A stretch of 64,000 bases of DNA from Papilionanthe hookeriana x Papilionanthe teres (GCA_022702705.1 CM040423.1:122832852-122896851); one strand, 5' to 3'. Positions 20,868 to 33,556 are shown, counted from the first letter of the stretch. Notes: generated from the letters alone by a model not told the origin. Translations and numbers: made by a program.

Positions 20868-23121
20868 TTCTCTTCTTCTCTTTAGTACTTAGGATCTAGC
20901 CTTAGGCTTTTCCTTTGTCTATCTTAGAGGACTAGAATTGGGACCCACCACTTAGAAACTCAAACCACTTCTTAACTCCTCGCAAACTCCACAAACTTGA
21001 TCGTAGACCCCTAATCACCTAGAGGGTTGAAATCAAATGTGGAAGTTTAAAGGATGAGTTCCTATGGGACTCTTTGGCCTTAGGACCGCCACAGGTGGCC
21101 CGGTGCAGTGAAGGGTCGACTTACACACACACTATATTTATACACTACACTTTCACACACCCATACCCAACTTGACCTCCTAACTCATGTAGGTAATTCA
21201 CATGGATGGTCCTTAACCCCTAAGCCCTTGGCTAAGAGGGTTAGGAACAACATAGTGGATGCCTCAAATGAGTCCCTTCATGGTTCATGTGGGCTTGATA
21301 TGGCTTCATGGCTCAACCAAAATGATTTTATTCCACTTACATTCACCCAATCTTTAATATCCAAAATTTTCAATTTTTGACCCCCGGGACCCTACACCCG
21401 CCTAGCATACCCAAAACCCTTGAAATCCTCCAAAATTTCCAAATCACTCAAAATTCCTCAAAAACCAATCCCAAACATTTCCACATCACTCAAATTGATC
21501 ATCCATACCCAAAAATACCAAGAATTCCAAAAATACCTCCCAATACCCTCCAAATACCCAAAATACTCCCCTTGACCCAAAATCCAGAAATTCAGAAAAT
21601 TCCAGAAAATTCCAGAAAATCTCAAATATTCCCAATTTCATTTTTTTCAACTACACCATGGGCCAATTTTGTCAATTTACCCTACTTTTGTCAAAACCCC
21701 CAATTTGACCCATTTTAACCCTAAGTGAACCCAATGTCAAACCAAACCTACCTAATTGACCCAAATTCTGGTCCAATTCAATTCTAAACTTCAATTCAAC
21801 ATTCCCAACACCAATTTAGACCAAATACAAGTCCAATTTGATTGACATTTGGATCCAATTTCACTTTTGGCCTTAAAGCCCAATTTGGACCCATGACCCA
21901 AACCTAACCCAAACTCACCCATTCAACTCCAATTAACCCCAAATATTTTCTAAATCTTCCTTAACATCCCTAAAAACAAAACACTAACATGATTTGTCCA
22001 AAATTTAGACCCAAATCCCACTCAAATTCAACCCAAAGCTAAAAGGCCCAATTTTGACCTAAACCCAAATCTAACCCAAATAAGCCCAAACCCCAAAATC
22101 AAAACCCAACCAAGGCCAAAACCTCTTTGAAACACTCCCATAAACATTTCCCAACACTTATTTTACATCAATTTCAACCCTAGCCCAACATTGGCCCAAG
22201 TTAGCCCAAATTTGACCTACATTGGCCCATTCACCAAAGAGGTCCAAATCCAACCCAAACCTAGCCCAAACACTTCAAGTTTATTCCAAATCATTCATGA
22301 AACATTCTTAAACTAAATTCAACATTCATGGGATCCAATCCTTTGCAAAATTTACATCCACCAATTTGTTTTAAAACCTAAAGGCCCACATGGCAATTTC
22401 TTTTCATCATACCTTTAATTGATATCACCCCTAAGTTTCAAAATCATCATTAAACCATTCCAGATCAAGCTTCATACAAATTCCCTTCAAATTACCAAAA
22501 TTTCTAAAATCCATTTTCACGAAATTGACCAAGCTTTTCCCCAAGCCAAAGTCAAGCCATGCAAGCCATGGACAAGCCACATGAAGCCATGGAAGGTTTG
22601 ACATGTGATCAAGCCATTAATGGCAAAAGGAGGAGCCTCTTTTAAGCCCCCTTAAAAAGGTTTTAACCCTTTTAATGCTTCACCTTAATCCATGATTAAT
22701 CAAAATATTCATGGATGGTGACTTCTCTACCCTTTTCTAGCCGATTCACCTGATCCTCCCTCAGCCCAAATCAGCCAATGAAGGGTGCACCAAACCAAAA
22801 ATGGTGGGTTGACCCATTTGGACCCAAAATGAGCCTCTCCCCATACCCTTTCGATTCAAACCCTTTACACATGTCCATGGCCGATCGACTGCACAAACCT
22901 CCAGCCCCGACCCACTCGGACCCGAGGGTGACCCATGCATGCTCGGCCGACCACCCGGGTCGCCGAGAAAACACCATGGCCGAGACCTTGGGAGGAGCCA
23001 AACTGTAGAATTCCACCTTGCTGAGCTGCCCCATGCCCAATGGCCACCGTGGCTGTTCTTCCCATGCCCAGAGCAGCTGATTCCAACCCTTGGCCATTCC
23101 TGTGAGGCTCTCCAGCCACCT

Positions 23122-23131
23122 CTATTTAAAC
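23122..23131 (+). promoter_or_regulatory. Candidate TATA box of element A LTR
   Basis: CTATTTAAAC lies within a GC-rich block and is conserved in the solo LTR and both LTRs of B. If used, transcription would start near 23155, leaving U3 at about 2.3 kb and R plus U5 at about 5 kb. Confidence 0.45.
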
Positions 23132-23753
23132 CCGACCCCCTCACGGTCATGAGAAAAGAGTTGCACAAACCTTGCCGAAACTCTGCCAAAATTGTTCCAA
23201 ACCCTTCTCCATCCTTAGAGCAGTTGATCCCCAGTGTCAATTTGCCCTAATCCCCACCAACGAATCCATTTCTCAACCGAAATTTCACCCAAAACCGAGG
23301 ACACTTTGCCACGGTGAGCCAATCCTCAAATTGACTGGTCCTACACCTTCACTGGACCAAGAGGAGAAGTTTCCCACTGAAAGCCCCATCTCCGGGCCAC
23401 CTGAGTTGCTCCGGCCTCCAAGCTTTGTGATCGGTCGTGGTAACTTTCATAGCTAGGCAATTCACCGGACCAAGACACTTCATCCGGAGCTTGTCGGGAT
23501 CCAATCGAAGGTGACACAACCCTCAGATCGAAGCCACACTTCTCTGAGCAAAGGTATGGCCTCACTCTTCTTTCCGAGCTTCTGAACGTTCTCCATTTTC
23601 ATTAAGTCAATTTCATGCCACATAAATCGTATGGATGTGTTCGTCTTCTCGAGACGAATCCATAGAGCATAAGAACGTTAAATTTGGTCAAGTATCGAGT
23701 GAGATCTTAGGCCTAGAAGAAGGACGGCTCTCGGGTAAGGACGCCTGGGGACG

Positions 23754-23772
23754 ATGAACGGATGCCGTTCAT
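23754..23772. other. Inverted repeat in GC-rich LTR block
   Basis: Arms ATGAACGG and CCGTTCAT flank three bases. A near match is present in the other LTRs (for example 9120-9140, with one change in an arm). Confidence 0.6.
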
Positions 23773-23910
23773 TTAATACACGCGCGGAATGACGGCCAGG
23801 ATTGCGCCGGATCAGGAGATGGAATGACACAGCGGGCCCCTGGAGCGCTGAGTCAGATGGTGGCGTCGAATCGGAGAGCGCCACGCGGCATTTCAGAGCT
23901 GCCGAGGTTG

Positions 23911-23924
23911 ACGCGGCGCCGCGT
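23911..23924. other. 14-bp CpG-rich palindrome in LTR
   Basis: ACGCGGCGCCGCGT is a perfect palindrome, also intact in the solo LTR at 8969-8982. In both LTRs of B (about 37978-37992 and 58195-58209) the site is degraded, largely by CpG-type changes. Confidence 0.75.
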
Positions 23925-25689
23925 GGATAAATAGAAAATTAGGGTATTTTTCTATTTATTTAATTCCCTAAACTTCAAAAAATCATAACTTTGTGTAGAA
24001 AAATCAGAAAAATAAAATAAAAATACCCTCTTGCTCAGTGAACAGAGGAGAATAATGTGGAAAAGGAATTATTTAATTTAATCAAGTATTTTATTTTTAA
24101 TAATTTATTTACCTTCTGCATTGTTTTAATTCTCCATGCATATAGGAAATTCACCATGGAATGAGACCATAGGTCTTTTGAAGCCTCTGAATTTGGGAGC
24201 ATTCCCTGAATTTTCCAAAGTCAGAGGCCATCCCTATGAGAAGTTATTGATTTTTCAAATTCATGTTACTGTTTTGAGTATTTTAAATCCAATAATTAGC
24301 ATGTTGTGAAATAAATTCTAGGAAAATTTGGTGATGTCTCTTATGACCAGAGGACCCTAGGAAAAATAGATTTTGGATTAGTTTTTTTAAAATAACCCTA
24401 ATTGGCTTAAACACCCAAAATAGCTCCCTAATTAATTAGAGCTAACCATACATCAAATTGACTTGAAATCAATTCTCCACTGACCTTTAGGATCAGAGGA
24501 ACCCACCATAAAAAATTGAAGTCAATTGGACTTGGTTAGCCCTACTAAATGGGTTGATTGAGTCATTTAGCCAATTTGAATTTCAAAAATTCATAACTTT
24601 CAAAATACCTTTCAAAAATTCACCAAATTAGTTTTGGAGCCTCTCCGATATCGGGGAATTTAAGAAAATTAAAATTTCAATTTTCTAAAAAGTTAATTTT
24701 TTGCATTATTTTAATATTTTAATAAATAAAAAATAATAAAAATCACAAAAATAATAAAATTCACCAAAATGTCACATTTTGAATTTTAATCACTTAGGAA
24801 CAAATCCCATATTTTTTTTAGGTCTATTTAATGAGATATTAAATTTTAAAGCCCTAGGGTAATTTTAAAATTAAAAAATGTATTTTCTAGCATTTTCACT
24901 AAAATAATTATAATAAATCAAAGAAAAATCAGAAAATTGCAAAAATTGATTCTCTAATTTTCTTGATATCAGAGAGATTTTTGAAAAATATAAATTTCAT
25001 TTTTCAACCTTTATTTTATTTTTAAATTAATTAATACTCCAAAATAAAAATAATTATAATAAAAATAATATAATTTAAAAAATCACCAAAATTGGTCCAA
25101 GTGGTCCTCTGGTCATTAGAAATGTCCCATAATTTTCTTAAGGACAGAAACTTTCCCTTTGTCATATTATTAAATTTTCCTTGGAAATTCCTATTTTCCA
25201 CCAAAAATAATTACATAAATAAATTAAATACAGAAAAATCACATTTTCTCCTCTCATGTCTTTATTGGCATATGAGTGAAGTCACATAAAAATTTCAAGT
25301 TCATTTAAGCTCAATTTAGTTAGTTATGAAATTATTAAGCTTGAAGGGCAAAATGGTAATTAAAATTTTCACCCTTAATTAAAACTTTAGGTTTAATAAA
25401 ATTAACAAGTAAAATATTTGATCCTAATCTGATTTGGATGATTGAAATTTAAATAATTAAAGGGTAGAAACCTACTAAACAATTTAAAATAATTGAAATA
25501 AACCTTAATTAAATAATTGATTAAATTTGGAAGAATAATAAAATTGGAATTATTAAAATAGGGATATTATTAGGAAGAGATTTATTCTTTAATTTAAAAA
25601 TCCCTAAATTAATCATCTCAATAATATTTAATTCCTAATAAAAATGATAATTAAAAGGACTTAATCATTAAAAAATAAATTAAAAAGTT

Positions 25690-26035
25690 AAATTATTAAA
25701 CTCTTTTTAAATTTTCAATTAAACTAAAATTAAAAATAAAATTAAATTAAAGATTAGATTAAATTAAATCAAAAAAATTAAATAAATTAAATTAAATCAA
25801 ATAAATTAAATTAAATTAAATTAAAATAAATTAAATAAATAAATAATTAATTAAATTAAATTAAATTAAAACATATTAAATTAAATTAAATTAAATTAAA
25901 ATAAAATCAAATAAAACTAAAATTAAAATTAAAATTAAAATTAAAATTGAAATTAAACAATCAAAATTAAATTAAAATTAAAACTAAACCAAATTAAATT
26001 AAATTAAAGTTAAATTAAATTGAATTAAATAACAT
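25690..26035. repeat. TTTAA-type simple repeat in element A 3' LTR
   Basis: A run of AAATT/TTAAA pentamers with substitutions, the same tract as in the other LTR copies. Confidence 0.88.
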
Positions 26036-28123
26036 TACCTAAGACATAAAGAAATTAAATATAAAGCAACTTGAACACCATTCCAAATTTAAACCCGTTA
26101 ACCGAAATTAAACTAAATCACAAACCATCCGAACACCAATTTGCCCTCGAGAGCTTTAGTTATCATAACTCCTAAACGGAACGTTAAATGAAATGCTACT
26201 TCACTTATAGGATATTCAAATGTCCTAGTTCACTGAGCAAGATATCAAAACTTGAATTCCCGGACGATTAATTCATTTGTATGATTAAATTCGTTTGGAC
26301 TTAAAACAATTCTATCAATATTGAAAAGATGTTTAAGATTCTTCTTAAGCACTTCCTCAATATGATAGTATACTCATAAGAACAATTGAACTTAATTATT
26401 TTTTGATGAAGAAAATCGTCCTCAAACCAAAACACAAGGACCTAGACGTCATAGGAAATGACTAGCTATAGGATTAGGAACTTGGTAGAAAACCATAAGC
26501 CTTCCCTTAGCTTTACCTAGGAACTTGCTTAAATATTCTAATTGCATTTTAAGTGCAGCTTGGGATGACGGGAAGACCCTCCAGGTACGCTTTTATTTTA
26601 TTGCAATTTACATTATTGCAATTTCTTTAATTGCATCGCACTTACTTTTTCTTGCATGATAAACAACTGTTGCATGAAAACCCACACCTTTAGGATAGTC
26701 CCTAAAGCTGAAACCAAAACTAAATTAAAAATCATTACAAGATAAAATTCACCGCCACAACATTTCAAAATATAAAATAACTCAAAATTTAATGACAAAC
26801 AGAACACAAAACTACAATTACAACTAAATTAAAACGTCCTGTTGGATGATCGGGAATACCTCGGATGATGTAACCTACGTGTTGCTAACGGGATTTCCCA
26901 CGGTCTAAATGAAAGTGTGGAACTCATTCAGTTGAGTTTAGCAAATTCATCTAGACTAAGTGAATCCGATAAAAATAACGATGCCGGAAGGATGGAACCA
27001 TTGGGATCTTAACCGGTGTCGTTATAATCAACTTTAATATTTGTTTTAATTAAAACATAAAAACACTTGGAAATTAAGATTTTCTCTAAACCAAAACACT
27101 TTTCTCATCTCCCGATTTATGACTTCTATAACTAAACCTCTCGCAACAACAAGGAGCTTGGAGCATGGTGGGCAGACACGGCCATCGTCGTCGGCAAAAC
27201 TTGAATCTACATCGCCTAAACATTCTTAGAATTAAATAACTAAGCCATAGGACTTCGAGGTAGTTTTCCTAGTGCAACCTAAATCCTCAACCTTTTGTTA
27301 GGCACTTGCATTGCAAATTAAGCCCTAACCGGTTTTAGGATTCCGAGGTAGTCGTCCGATACGACATAAACCCTCACATCTTCGAGGCTATTTGTATGAT
27401 CACATCATACGAATATAAGTCCTAATTAATTAAAAATTGGCAAGATCAAAAAATTAAATAAACATTAGGGCCTTCCTAAATTCAAGCCAAACAATAGGAT
27501 AGTCGAGAAATTACCGAAGTTCACTTCGAATCTATGATTTCTCCTACCTTTCTTCCTTTGAATTCCTAAAACAAAATGTTCCAAGTTTGATCCATTCCCT
27601 ATTGAAATTCCAAAATCCAATCCTTTGAAAACCTTAAACTTTGAAATTCTTGAGAGCAGAACTACTGATTATTATCAAGAGTTTTCTTAGGTGATTCCCG
27701 TCACTTAAGATGTAATTAACTATAGGGGCTTGCCCTTATAGGGAATTTTAAGAACCTGAGTAATATAAACCCTGTTTAATGCTTTCATATTAAGCAGGGG
27801 AATTTGTCGGCTTATAAAATTGGTTCGCAGACTAAACGGATGTCACAAACCTTTCTAGTTTATCTAATCGAGCCCCATTATCAAGCAGTGTGTCTATTCT
27901 TCGGGATAGATACACGGTTTGTGGTGCGGCGCTCGTTTATATAAACTATTTGGGATGTGAAATCAGTTTTATTTCATATCTTAAAATTTTTAAATTTAAA
28001 ATTATTTTCAAAATCAAATACTTTTCAAATTATTTATTTAAATTAAATTAAAAATTCGCCGACAATTTCTGTTAGGCGACCCCCTTTTCAAAATACAACA
28101 CACAACCTAAAAATATGCCGACA

Positions 28124-29160
28124 GGTGGTAGTTTAGCTATTACTTGAATTTTTGCAGGGTCTACTTCTGTGCCATTTTCTGAAATTTTATGCCCTAATAT
28201 AATTCCTCCTGCAACCATAAATTGATATTTCTCCCAATTTAGAACTAAGTTAGTTCTTTCGCATAGCTCCAAAACTTTTTCAAGATGATTTAAGCATGCG
28301 TCAAATGATGTTACAAACACTGAGAAATCATCCATAAATACTTCTATTACATTGTCTATTAGTTTACTAAAAATAGACATCATACATCTTTGAAATGTTT
28401 AGGTGCATTACATAGTCTGAAAGGCTTTCATTGAAAAGCAAAGTTTCCATAAGGACTAGTAAAAGTTATTTTCGCTTGATCCTTATGAGCAATAGGTATC
28501 TGATGGTAACCACTATATCCATCCAGAAAGCAGTAGTACTTGTGTCCAACAAGTCTATCCAACATTTGGTCTCGAAAAGGAAGAGGAAAGTGATCTTTTC
28601 AGGTGGCGGCATTTAATTTTCTATAATCAATACAAATACGCCAACCAGATACTTTTCTGATAGGTATTAATTCATTATTTTCATTTGCTTCAACAGTTAC
28701 TCCTCCTTTCTTGGGAACACAATGAATTGGGCTTACCCAAGTACTATCTGAAATAGGACATATAATTCCAGAATCTAACCGTTTCAAAATCTCTTTTTTA
28801 ACAACTTCTTTCATAATAGGGGTGGTTAGTCTCCTTTGAGGGTCAATTATTAGTTTATATTCTTTATTTAATAAAATTATGTGCATACAAATCGAAGGAC
28901 TAATTCGTTTAATATCAGCTAAAGTCCAACCAAAAGCTCTTTTGTATTTTATTAATGTATCCATTAATTTTTGTTCTTGAATTTTATTTAAGCCTGAGGA
29001 TACAATTACAGGTAATGTTGAAAACTCTCCTAAAAATGCATACTTCAAATGAATTGGAAGATTCTTTAATTCAAGTTCAGGGGGTTTTACAACAGATGGA
29101 AATAATATTTCATTTTCTGGTGCTGTTGAATTTAGCGTTTCAAATTTTTCCTAATTATAA
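28124..29160 (-). pseudogene. pol: Reverse transcriptase of element C, truncated
   Basis: The N-terminal part (29048-28599) contains KYKRAFGWTLADIK, CVPKKGGVTV and SGWRICIDYRKLNAAT. The catalytic FMDDF is at 28338-28324, followed by NLVLNWEKYQFMV and GHKISENGTEVDPAKI, the usual Athila wording. The product stops at KLPP where element A was inserted, so the rest of RT, RNase H and integrase are absent. A stop at 28596-28598 and changes between 28380 and 28600 break the palm. FMDDF is the normal form in this lineage, not a mutation of YVDD. Confidence 0.9.
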
Positions 29161-29243
29161 TCAACTTCTTCACATTCAATTTCATCATAGTTATCTTTTT
29201 TGATATCTTCTTTATCTTCATAATTTTCCTTGAAATATTCTTT

Positions 29244-29828
29244 TCAAAGATAATCACATATATGCATTCTAAAACATTCATCATCTTTTTCTATTGATGA
29301 ATACTTCATTGACTTTGAGATGTTAAAGGTTACTTCTTGATCATTTACTCTCATAATCAATTGCCCTTTTTGAACGTCTATCATTGCTCTTCCTGTAGCT
29401 AGGATTGGTCTTCCTAAAATGATTGTAATTTCTTTATCTTCTTCCATATCTAGAATGATAAATTCCACAGGAAAAATAAACATATCAACTTTAACCAAAA
29501 TATCTTCTACAACTCCCTTAGGATGTGTAATAGATCGATCAGCTAACTGTAGAGTTATAGAAGTTGGTGCAATCTCTCAAATTTCTAACCTTTTCAAAGT
29601 CGATAGAGGCATCAAATTTATGCTAGCTCCCAAATCACATAATGCTAGCCCATAAAAATTTTCACCAATAGCACACGGGATAGTGAAACTACCAGGATCT
29701 TTAAATTTTTCAGGAAGTTTTCTCTCAATTATAGCACTACACTGTTCACTTAGTGCAACAGTCTCATGATCTAGAAACTTCCTCTTCTTGTTGAGTATAT
29801 CCTTCATAAATTTAACATAATCAGGCAT
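29244..29828 (-). pseudogene. Aspartic protease region of element C
   Basis: The segment CDLGASINLMP (29639-29607) carries the D-L-G-A form of the protease active site used by Athila-like elements. Upstream is PDYVKFMKDILNKKRK and downstream EFIILDMEEDKEITIILGRP. One stop after the active site (29577-29579) splits it into two frames (29828-29577 and about 29570-29244). The order between gag and RT is normal. Confidence 0.88.
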
Positions 29829-29840
29829 TTGTTGTAAAAC

Positions 29841-30450
29841 TTAAACAAAAGGAATATTTATTGACAATTTTTTTAAAATGTCTAAGAATTTAGCAAATCT
29901 TTTTCCTTTATCGTGTTGCTTTAATTTTTGAGAAAATGGTGGAGGTGGTTTTTCAACAGTATTTTTCATAGGTTTCAGAGGAAAATCATAATATAAACTT
30001 TTGTTTTCTCCTTCAGTTTCTTCTTTTTCCTTTTCAACTACAGTTTCTTTTTGAACTCTTGTTTCCAACTCTTTTCTACTCCTTAATTGAATAGCTTTGA
30101 TTTGTTTTTTTCCTTGATCTTTAGGATTTACTTCAACATTCTCAAGTAAAGTTCCAATAGGTCTATTACTTAATGCAGAAGCAATTTGACCTATTTGGTT
30201 TTTTATATTTTTTATAGGATTTCCTTGATTTTGTAATTGATTACCCATATTCAAAACTAATTCTTCCATAGACATCTTATTCTCCTTAAATTATGAATTA
30301 TTATAAAAAACTGGTGGATTAGAAGGTCTGTAATTGGAATTACCTTGATTATTTATATTTCCTAACGAGTTTACTAGATTGCTCCCCCACTGAGGATTAA
30401 CATTATTATTTTGGTTATTCTAATTAAAATTTGGATGATTCTTATTCCAC
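29841..30450 (-). pseudogene. gag: gag C-terminal part of element C
   Basis: The ORF at 30275-29841 includes NQIGQIASALSNRPIGTL, QLRSRKELET and FAKFLDILKKLSINIPFV, the conserved end of Athila-type gag before protease. Upstream, in another frame, lie Asn-rich residues with NHPNFN, typical of the region near the gag C-terminus. The N-terminal part is separated by the insertion at 30451. A stop near 29838 divides it from protease. Confidence 0.85.
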
Positions 30451-32180
30451 TTGAAAAATACCTATTTTTATGCCATATTTATGATTAAATTCTTAAGGAT
30501 ATTATGCTTCAATGAAAGGTATTTTATGTTTTTGGATGTAGGTGTTAAAAAAGAGTTCAAGAAGGAAAAATGAGTAAAAAGAAGAAAAAATAGAGCTTAA
30601 AGAGCAAAATAGCGAAATTAGAGGTCTAGCGCTTAGGCGCTAGAATCCGGCGCCTAAGCGCCAGTTCGATATTGAAGTAGATAAGATTTTTGACGACTTT
30701 GAGCAGTTATTTTGATGGTGTTAAGAGGTTATCAGACCTTCTAGAAGGTTGAAAGTTAGTCCTAATACATAGGACATGTGATACAATGCATATGGACACA
30801 GGAAAATGGTTCTAATCGCGAAGAGGTGCGATCCAAAGTGAAGAGGTGCGAAGACTTGGTTACGGACTCCGGCGCCTAGGCACCACAATTACCTTCTAGA
30901 AGATACATTGTATTTGGATAATTTTTGAAGAGGTGCCTTAAGCAAACCCTGGACAAATTCAAAGCTCTATAAATAGAAGTCAATCCGACAGAGAAAAGTG
31001 TCCACCCTAGATCTCTAACATCCAGAGATAGATTTACAATCCACCATATTTTCTTCTTAAGTAATTAGTGAGTTTATTTTAGTGTTACTACTCAATTCCT
31101 TGAGTAGTAAGTGTGAGTTTATTATTGTTGTTGTTGTTAAAGTCTTGTACCTTGCATTGGAGTCAGTAGGAGTCAGCAGATCACTTGAAGGAACATTCCT
31201 GATAAGTATTTGTAACTTGGTTCAAAGTTTTATAAATATGTTTTGTTGTGTGAATTTAATGTGTTCTGAGCAGTTAGTTTTTTTTCTCCTTTCAACAATG
31301 AAAAGATAATAAGATAATTAAATTTTGTTGGAGAACTTAACTTAAAATATTTATAAAAATTTTGATGATATTAATACATGATCTTATGTTACTTTTTAAA
31401 CTGGCCATTTAAATTGTTAAAACCTGTTGAAGAATTATGAGACCTATATGGAGATGAGTTCTTAACTAGTAAATATCACATGAATCCTTGGGTAATCGAA
31501 GGCTATATGGGGGTTATTCAAGGTGAAGTGCAAATAAATAGGAAGATATTGTTTATTGGGCGTAGAATTGATTAGTTTTTAGAGTGACAGACTAAATTCT
31601 AATAATTTGGTTTATAGAAAAGGAAATGGTCACTGCTAGGGCCGACCATAGCCACCCTTCGACATCTAGAAGTGCGAGCTTAGATTAACCCATTCTACTA
31701 ATAAAACATCCTGAACCGATCTATAGATTAGCCAATGTTATTTATACCTGAACCAAAGAGTAAAGAATAGGAATGCTTCTATTTGGCACAATAATAGAAT
31801 GTAAGTTCTCCATAAATGATAATTATTCTAAAAATCTTGGATTAGTTGAAAAGGAGAAAGTTGTTTCATTTATACTTGCATTAATCTTTACTTTGTTACT
31901 GCTTACTTATATTTAGTAGAAATTAAATTAAACTTAATAATCTGAATTTTGAAAAGAAAAAAAAATAATAATTAATTTTAATTTGATAATCTAATAAATT
32001 TCTTAAATTAATTTTCTCAAAATTTTCTCTGTGGGATCGATAACCTGGACTGCAATAGAGCCCTGTATTACTTGAAACGATACGTATACTTGCATTTGAA
32101 ATTATGACTTTTACAATAATTATTATAAATACTTAAATATAAATTCATAAATTCTTACATAAGTAAAAGTTGGGATCGCA
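30451..32180 (+). repeat. 5' LTR of element D (Athila-like, 1730 bp)
   Basis: It starts TGAAAAATACC where gag of C breaks, and ends GGGATCGCA followed by TCAAGTTTT and a tRNA-Asp primer site. The end resembles the conserved 3' end of Athila-like LTRs (GTGGGATCGATAACCTGGAC at about 32032). No gene is supported; ORF 31082-31309 has no recognisable motif. The matching 3' LTR and target duplication lie outside the window. Confidence 0.75.
30625..30662. other. GC-rich paired hairpins in element D LTR
   Basis: TCTAGCGCTTAGGCGCTAGA (30625-30644, perfect 8-bp arms) is followed by GGCGCCTAAGCGCC (30649-30662). The two cores are also complementary to each other. Confidence 0.8.
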
Positions 32181-32189
32181 TCAAGTTTT

Positions 32190-32202
32190 TGGCGTCGTTG
32201 CC
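32190..32202 (+). other. Primer-binding site of element D, cut short
   Basis: TGGCGTCGTTGCC differs by one base from the tRNA-Asp-type primer site common in Athila elements. The rest of the site is displaced by the giant LTR that begins at 32203. Confidence 0.75.
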
Positions 32203-33556
32203 TGTCAGCATATTTATAGGTTTGTGTTGTATTTTGAAAAGGGGGGTCGCCTACAGAAATTGTCGGTGAATTTTAGATTTTAAATTTAATTTAAATATAT
32301 ATATAATTTTAAAAAATAGCATTTGATTTTGAAAATAATTTTATTTTTAAAAATTTTAAGATATGAAATCAAACCGATCTCACATCCCAAATAGTTTATA
32401 TAAACGAGCACCGCACCACAAACCGTATATCTATCCCGAAGGATAGACACACTGCTTGATGATGGGGCTCGGTTAAATAAACTAGAAGATTTGTGACATC
32501 TGTTTGGTCTGCGAACCAATTTTATAAGCCGACAAGTTTCCCTGTTTAATATAAAGAAATTAAATAGGGTTTATATTACCTGGGTTCTTAAAGTTCCCTA
32601 TAAGGGCAAGCCCCTATAGTTAATTACATCTTAAATGATGGGAATCATTTAAGAAAACTCTTGATAATGATTAGTGGTTTTGCTCTAAAGAATTTCAAAG
32701 TTTAAGGTTTTCATAGGATTTGAGTTTAGAAAATTTCAATTGGGAATAGTTCAAATTTGGAACATTTATTTTTAGGAGTCCAAAGGAAGAGAAGTAGGAG
32801 AAGCTGAGGATCCAAGAAGAAATCTTGGCAACTTCCCAAACTATCCTATTGTTTGGCTTCAATTTGAGGATTTATTTAATGTTGCAATCCTGCCAATTTT
32901 AATTAATTAGGATTTATATTTGTATGACATGATCATACAAATAATCCCGAAGATGTGAGGGTTTATGTCGTACCGAACGACTACCTCGGAGTCCTAAGAC
33001 TGGTTAGGGCTTAATTCACATGACATGATCATGCAAATGCCTAACGAAGAGTTGACGATTTATGTTGCACTAGGCAAACTACCTCGATGTCCTATGGCTT
33101 GGTTATTTAATTCTAAGAAAATTTTGCTGAAGTAGATCCAGGTTTTGCTGATAACGATGGCCGAGCTGCCCACCATGCTCCGAGCTCCTTGTTGTTACAG
33201 AGGTTCAGTTTTAGAAGTCATAAATCGGGAGATAAGATAAGTGTTTTGGTTTAGATATTATCTTAAAATCCAAGTGTTTTAAATATTTTAATTAAAACAA
33301 ATCTTAAAGTTGTTTAAACAGAACCGATTAAGATCCCATAGTTCCGTCATCCCGACACCGTTATTTTCATTGAATTCACTTAGTCCAGATGAATTTGCTA
33401 AACTCAACTAAATGAATTTCACACTTTCATTTAGACAGTGGGAAATCCCGTTAGCAACACGTGGGTTACATCATCCGAGGTACTCCTGATCATTCAATGA
33501 GGCATTTTAATTTAGTTGCAATTGTAGCTTCGTTGTTCTGTTTCTGATTAAGTTTT
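32203..33556 (-). repeat. Giant LTR E, left part (U5 end)
   Basis: It begins TGTCAGCATATTTATAGG, a variant of the shared LTR end, and follows the other LTR copies to 33556, where element B interrupts it. The sequence resumes at 61372. It differs from the others much more than they do from one another, so it is older. Whether it is a solo LTR or the 3' LTR of an element extending right is unknown. Confidence 0.88.

Larger units (their letters stand above)
1..28123 (+). mobile_element. Element A: giant Tat/Ogre-like Ty3/gypsy retrotransposon, 5' LTR cut by window edge
   Basis: The element reads left to right: LTR end, tRNA-Arg primer site, leader, pre-gag region, gag, protease, RT, RNase H, archaeal-type RNase H, integrase, AlkB-like ORF, 3' UTR and 3' LTR. 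The second RNase H, the extra coding region before gag, the tRNA-Arg primer and the very large size are hallmarks of the Tat clade (Ogre/Retand group). The 3' LTR is complete, and its last 1.04 kb matches positions 1-1037 almost base for base, so about 6.2 kb of the 5' LTR lies outside the window. Without the nested solo LTR the full element would be about 27.7 kb, matching element B. The right flank at 28124 lies inside an Athila-like RT, which marks the insertion site. Stops and frameshifts interrupt every gene. Confidence 0.93.
20843..28123 (+). repeat. 3' LTR of element A (7281 bp)
   Basis: It begins TGTTGACC and ends TGCCGACA, the TG...CA ends shared by all copies. Contents in order: terminal hairpin (20847-20867), a G-poor stretch (about 21370-22340), a GC-rich block with TATA-like site (about 22740-23930), AT-rich sequence with short inverted repeats, the TTTAA-type repeat (about 25690-26035) and the conserved U5 end. 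No protein gene is supported. The right border joins the Athila-like RT of element C. Confidence 0.95.
28124..30450 (-). mobile_element. Element C: Athila-like Ty3/gypsy internal remnant
   Basis: On the - strand, gag, protease and RT follow each other with motifs typical of the Athila lineage. The RT is cut at 28124 by element A, and gag is cut at 30450 by the LTR of element D. The remainder should lie left of element A's 5' LTR (outside the window) and beyond D. It is the oldest layer of the nest, because all others sit in it directly or indirectly. Confidence 0.88.

Noticed and set aside
31082..31309. 75-codon ORF in the LTR of element D
   Set aside because: Hydrophobic, no known motif, no second copy to compare; inside an LTR.
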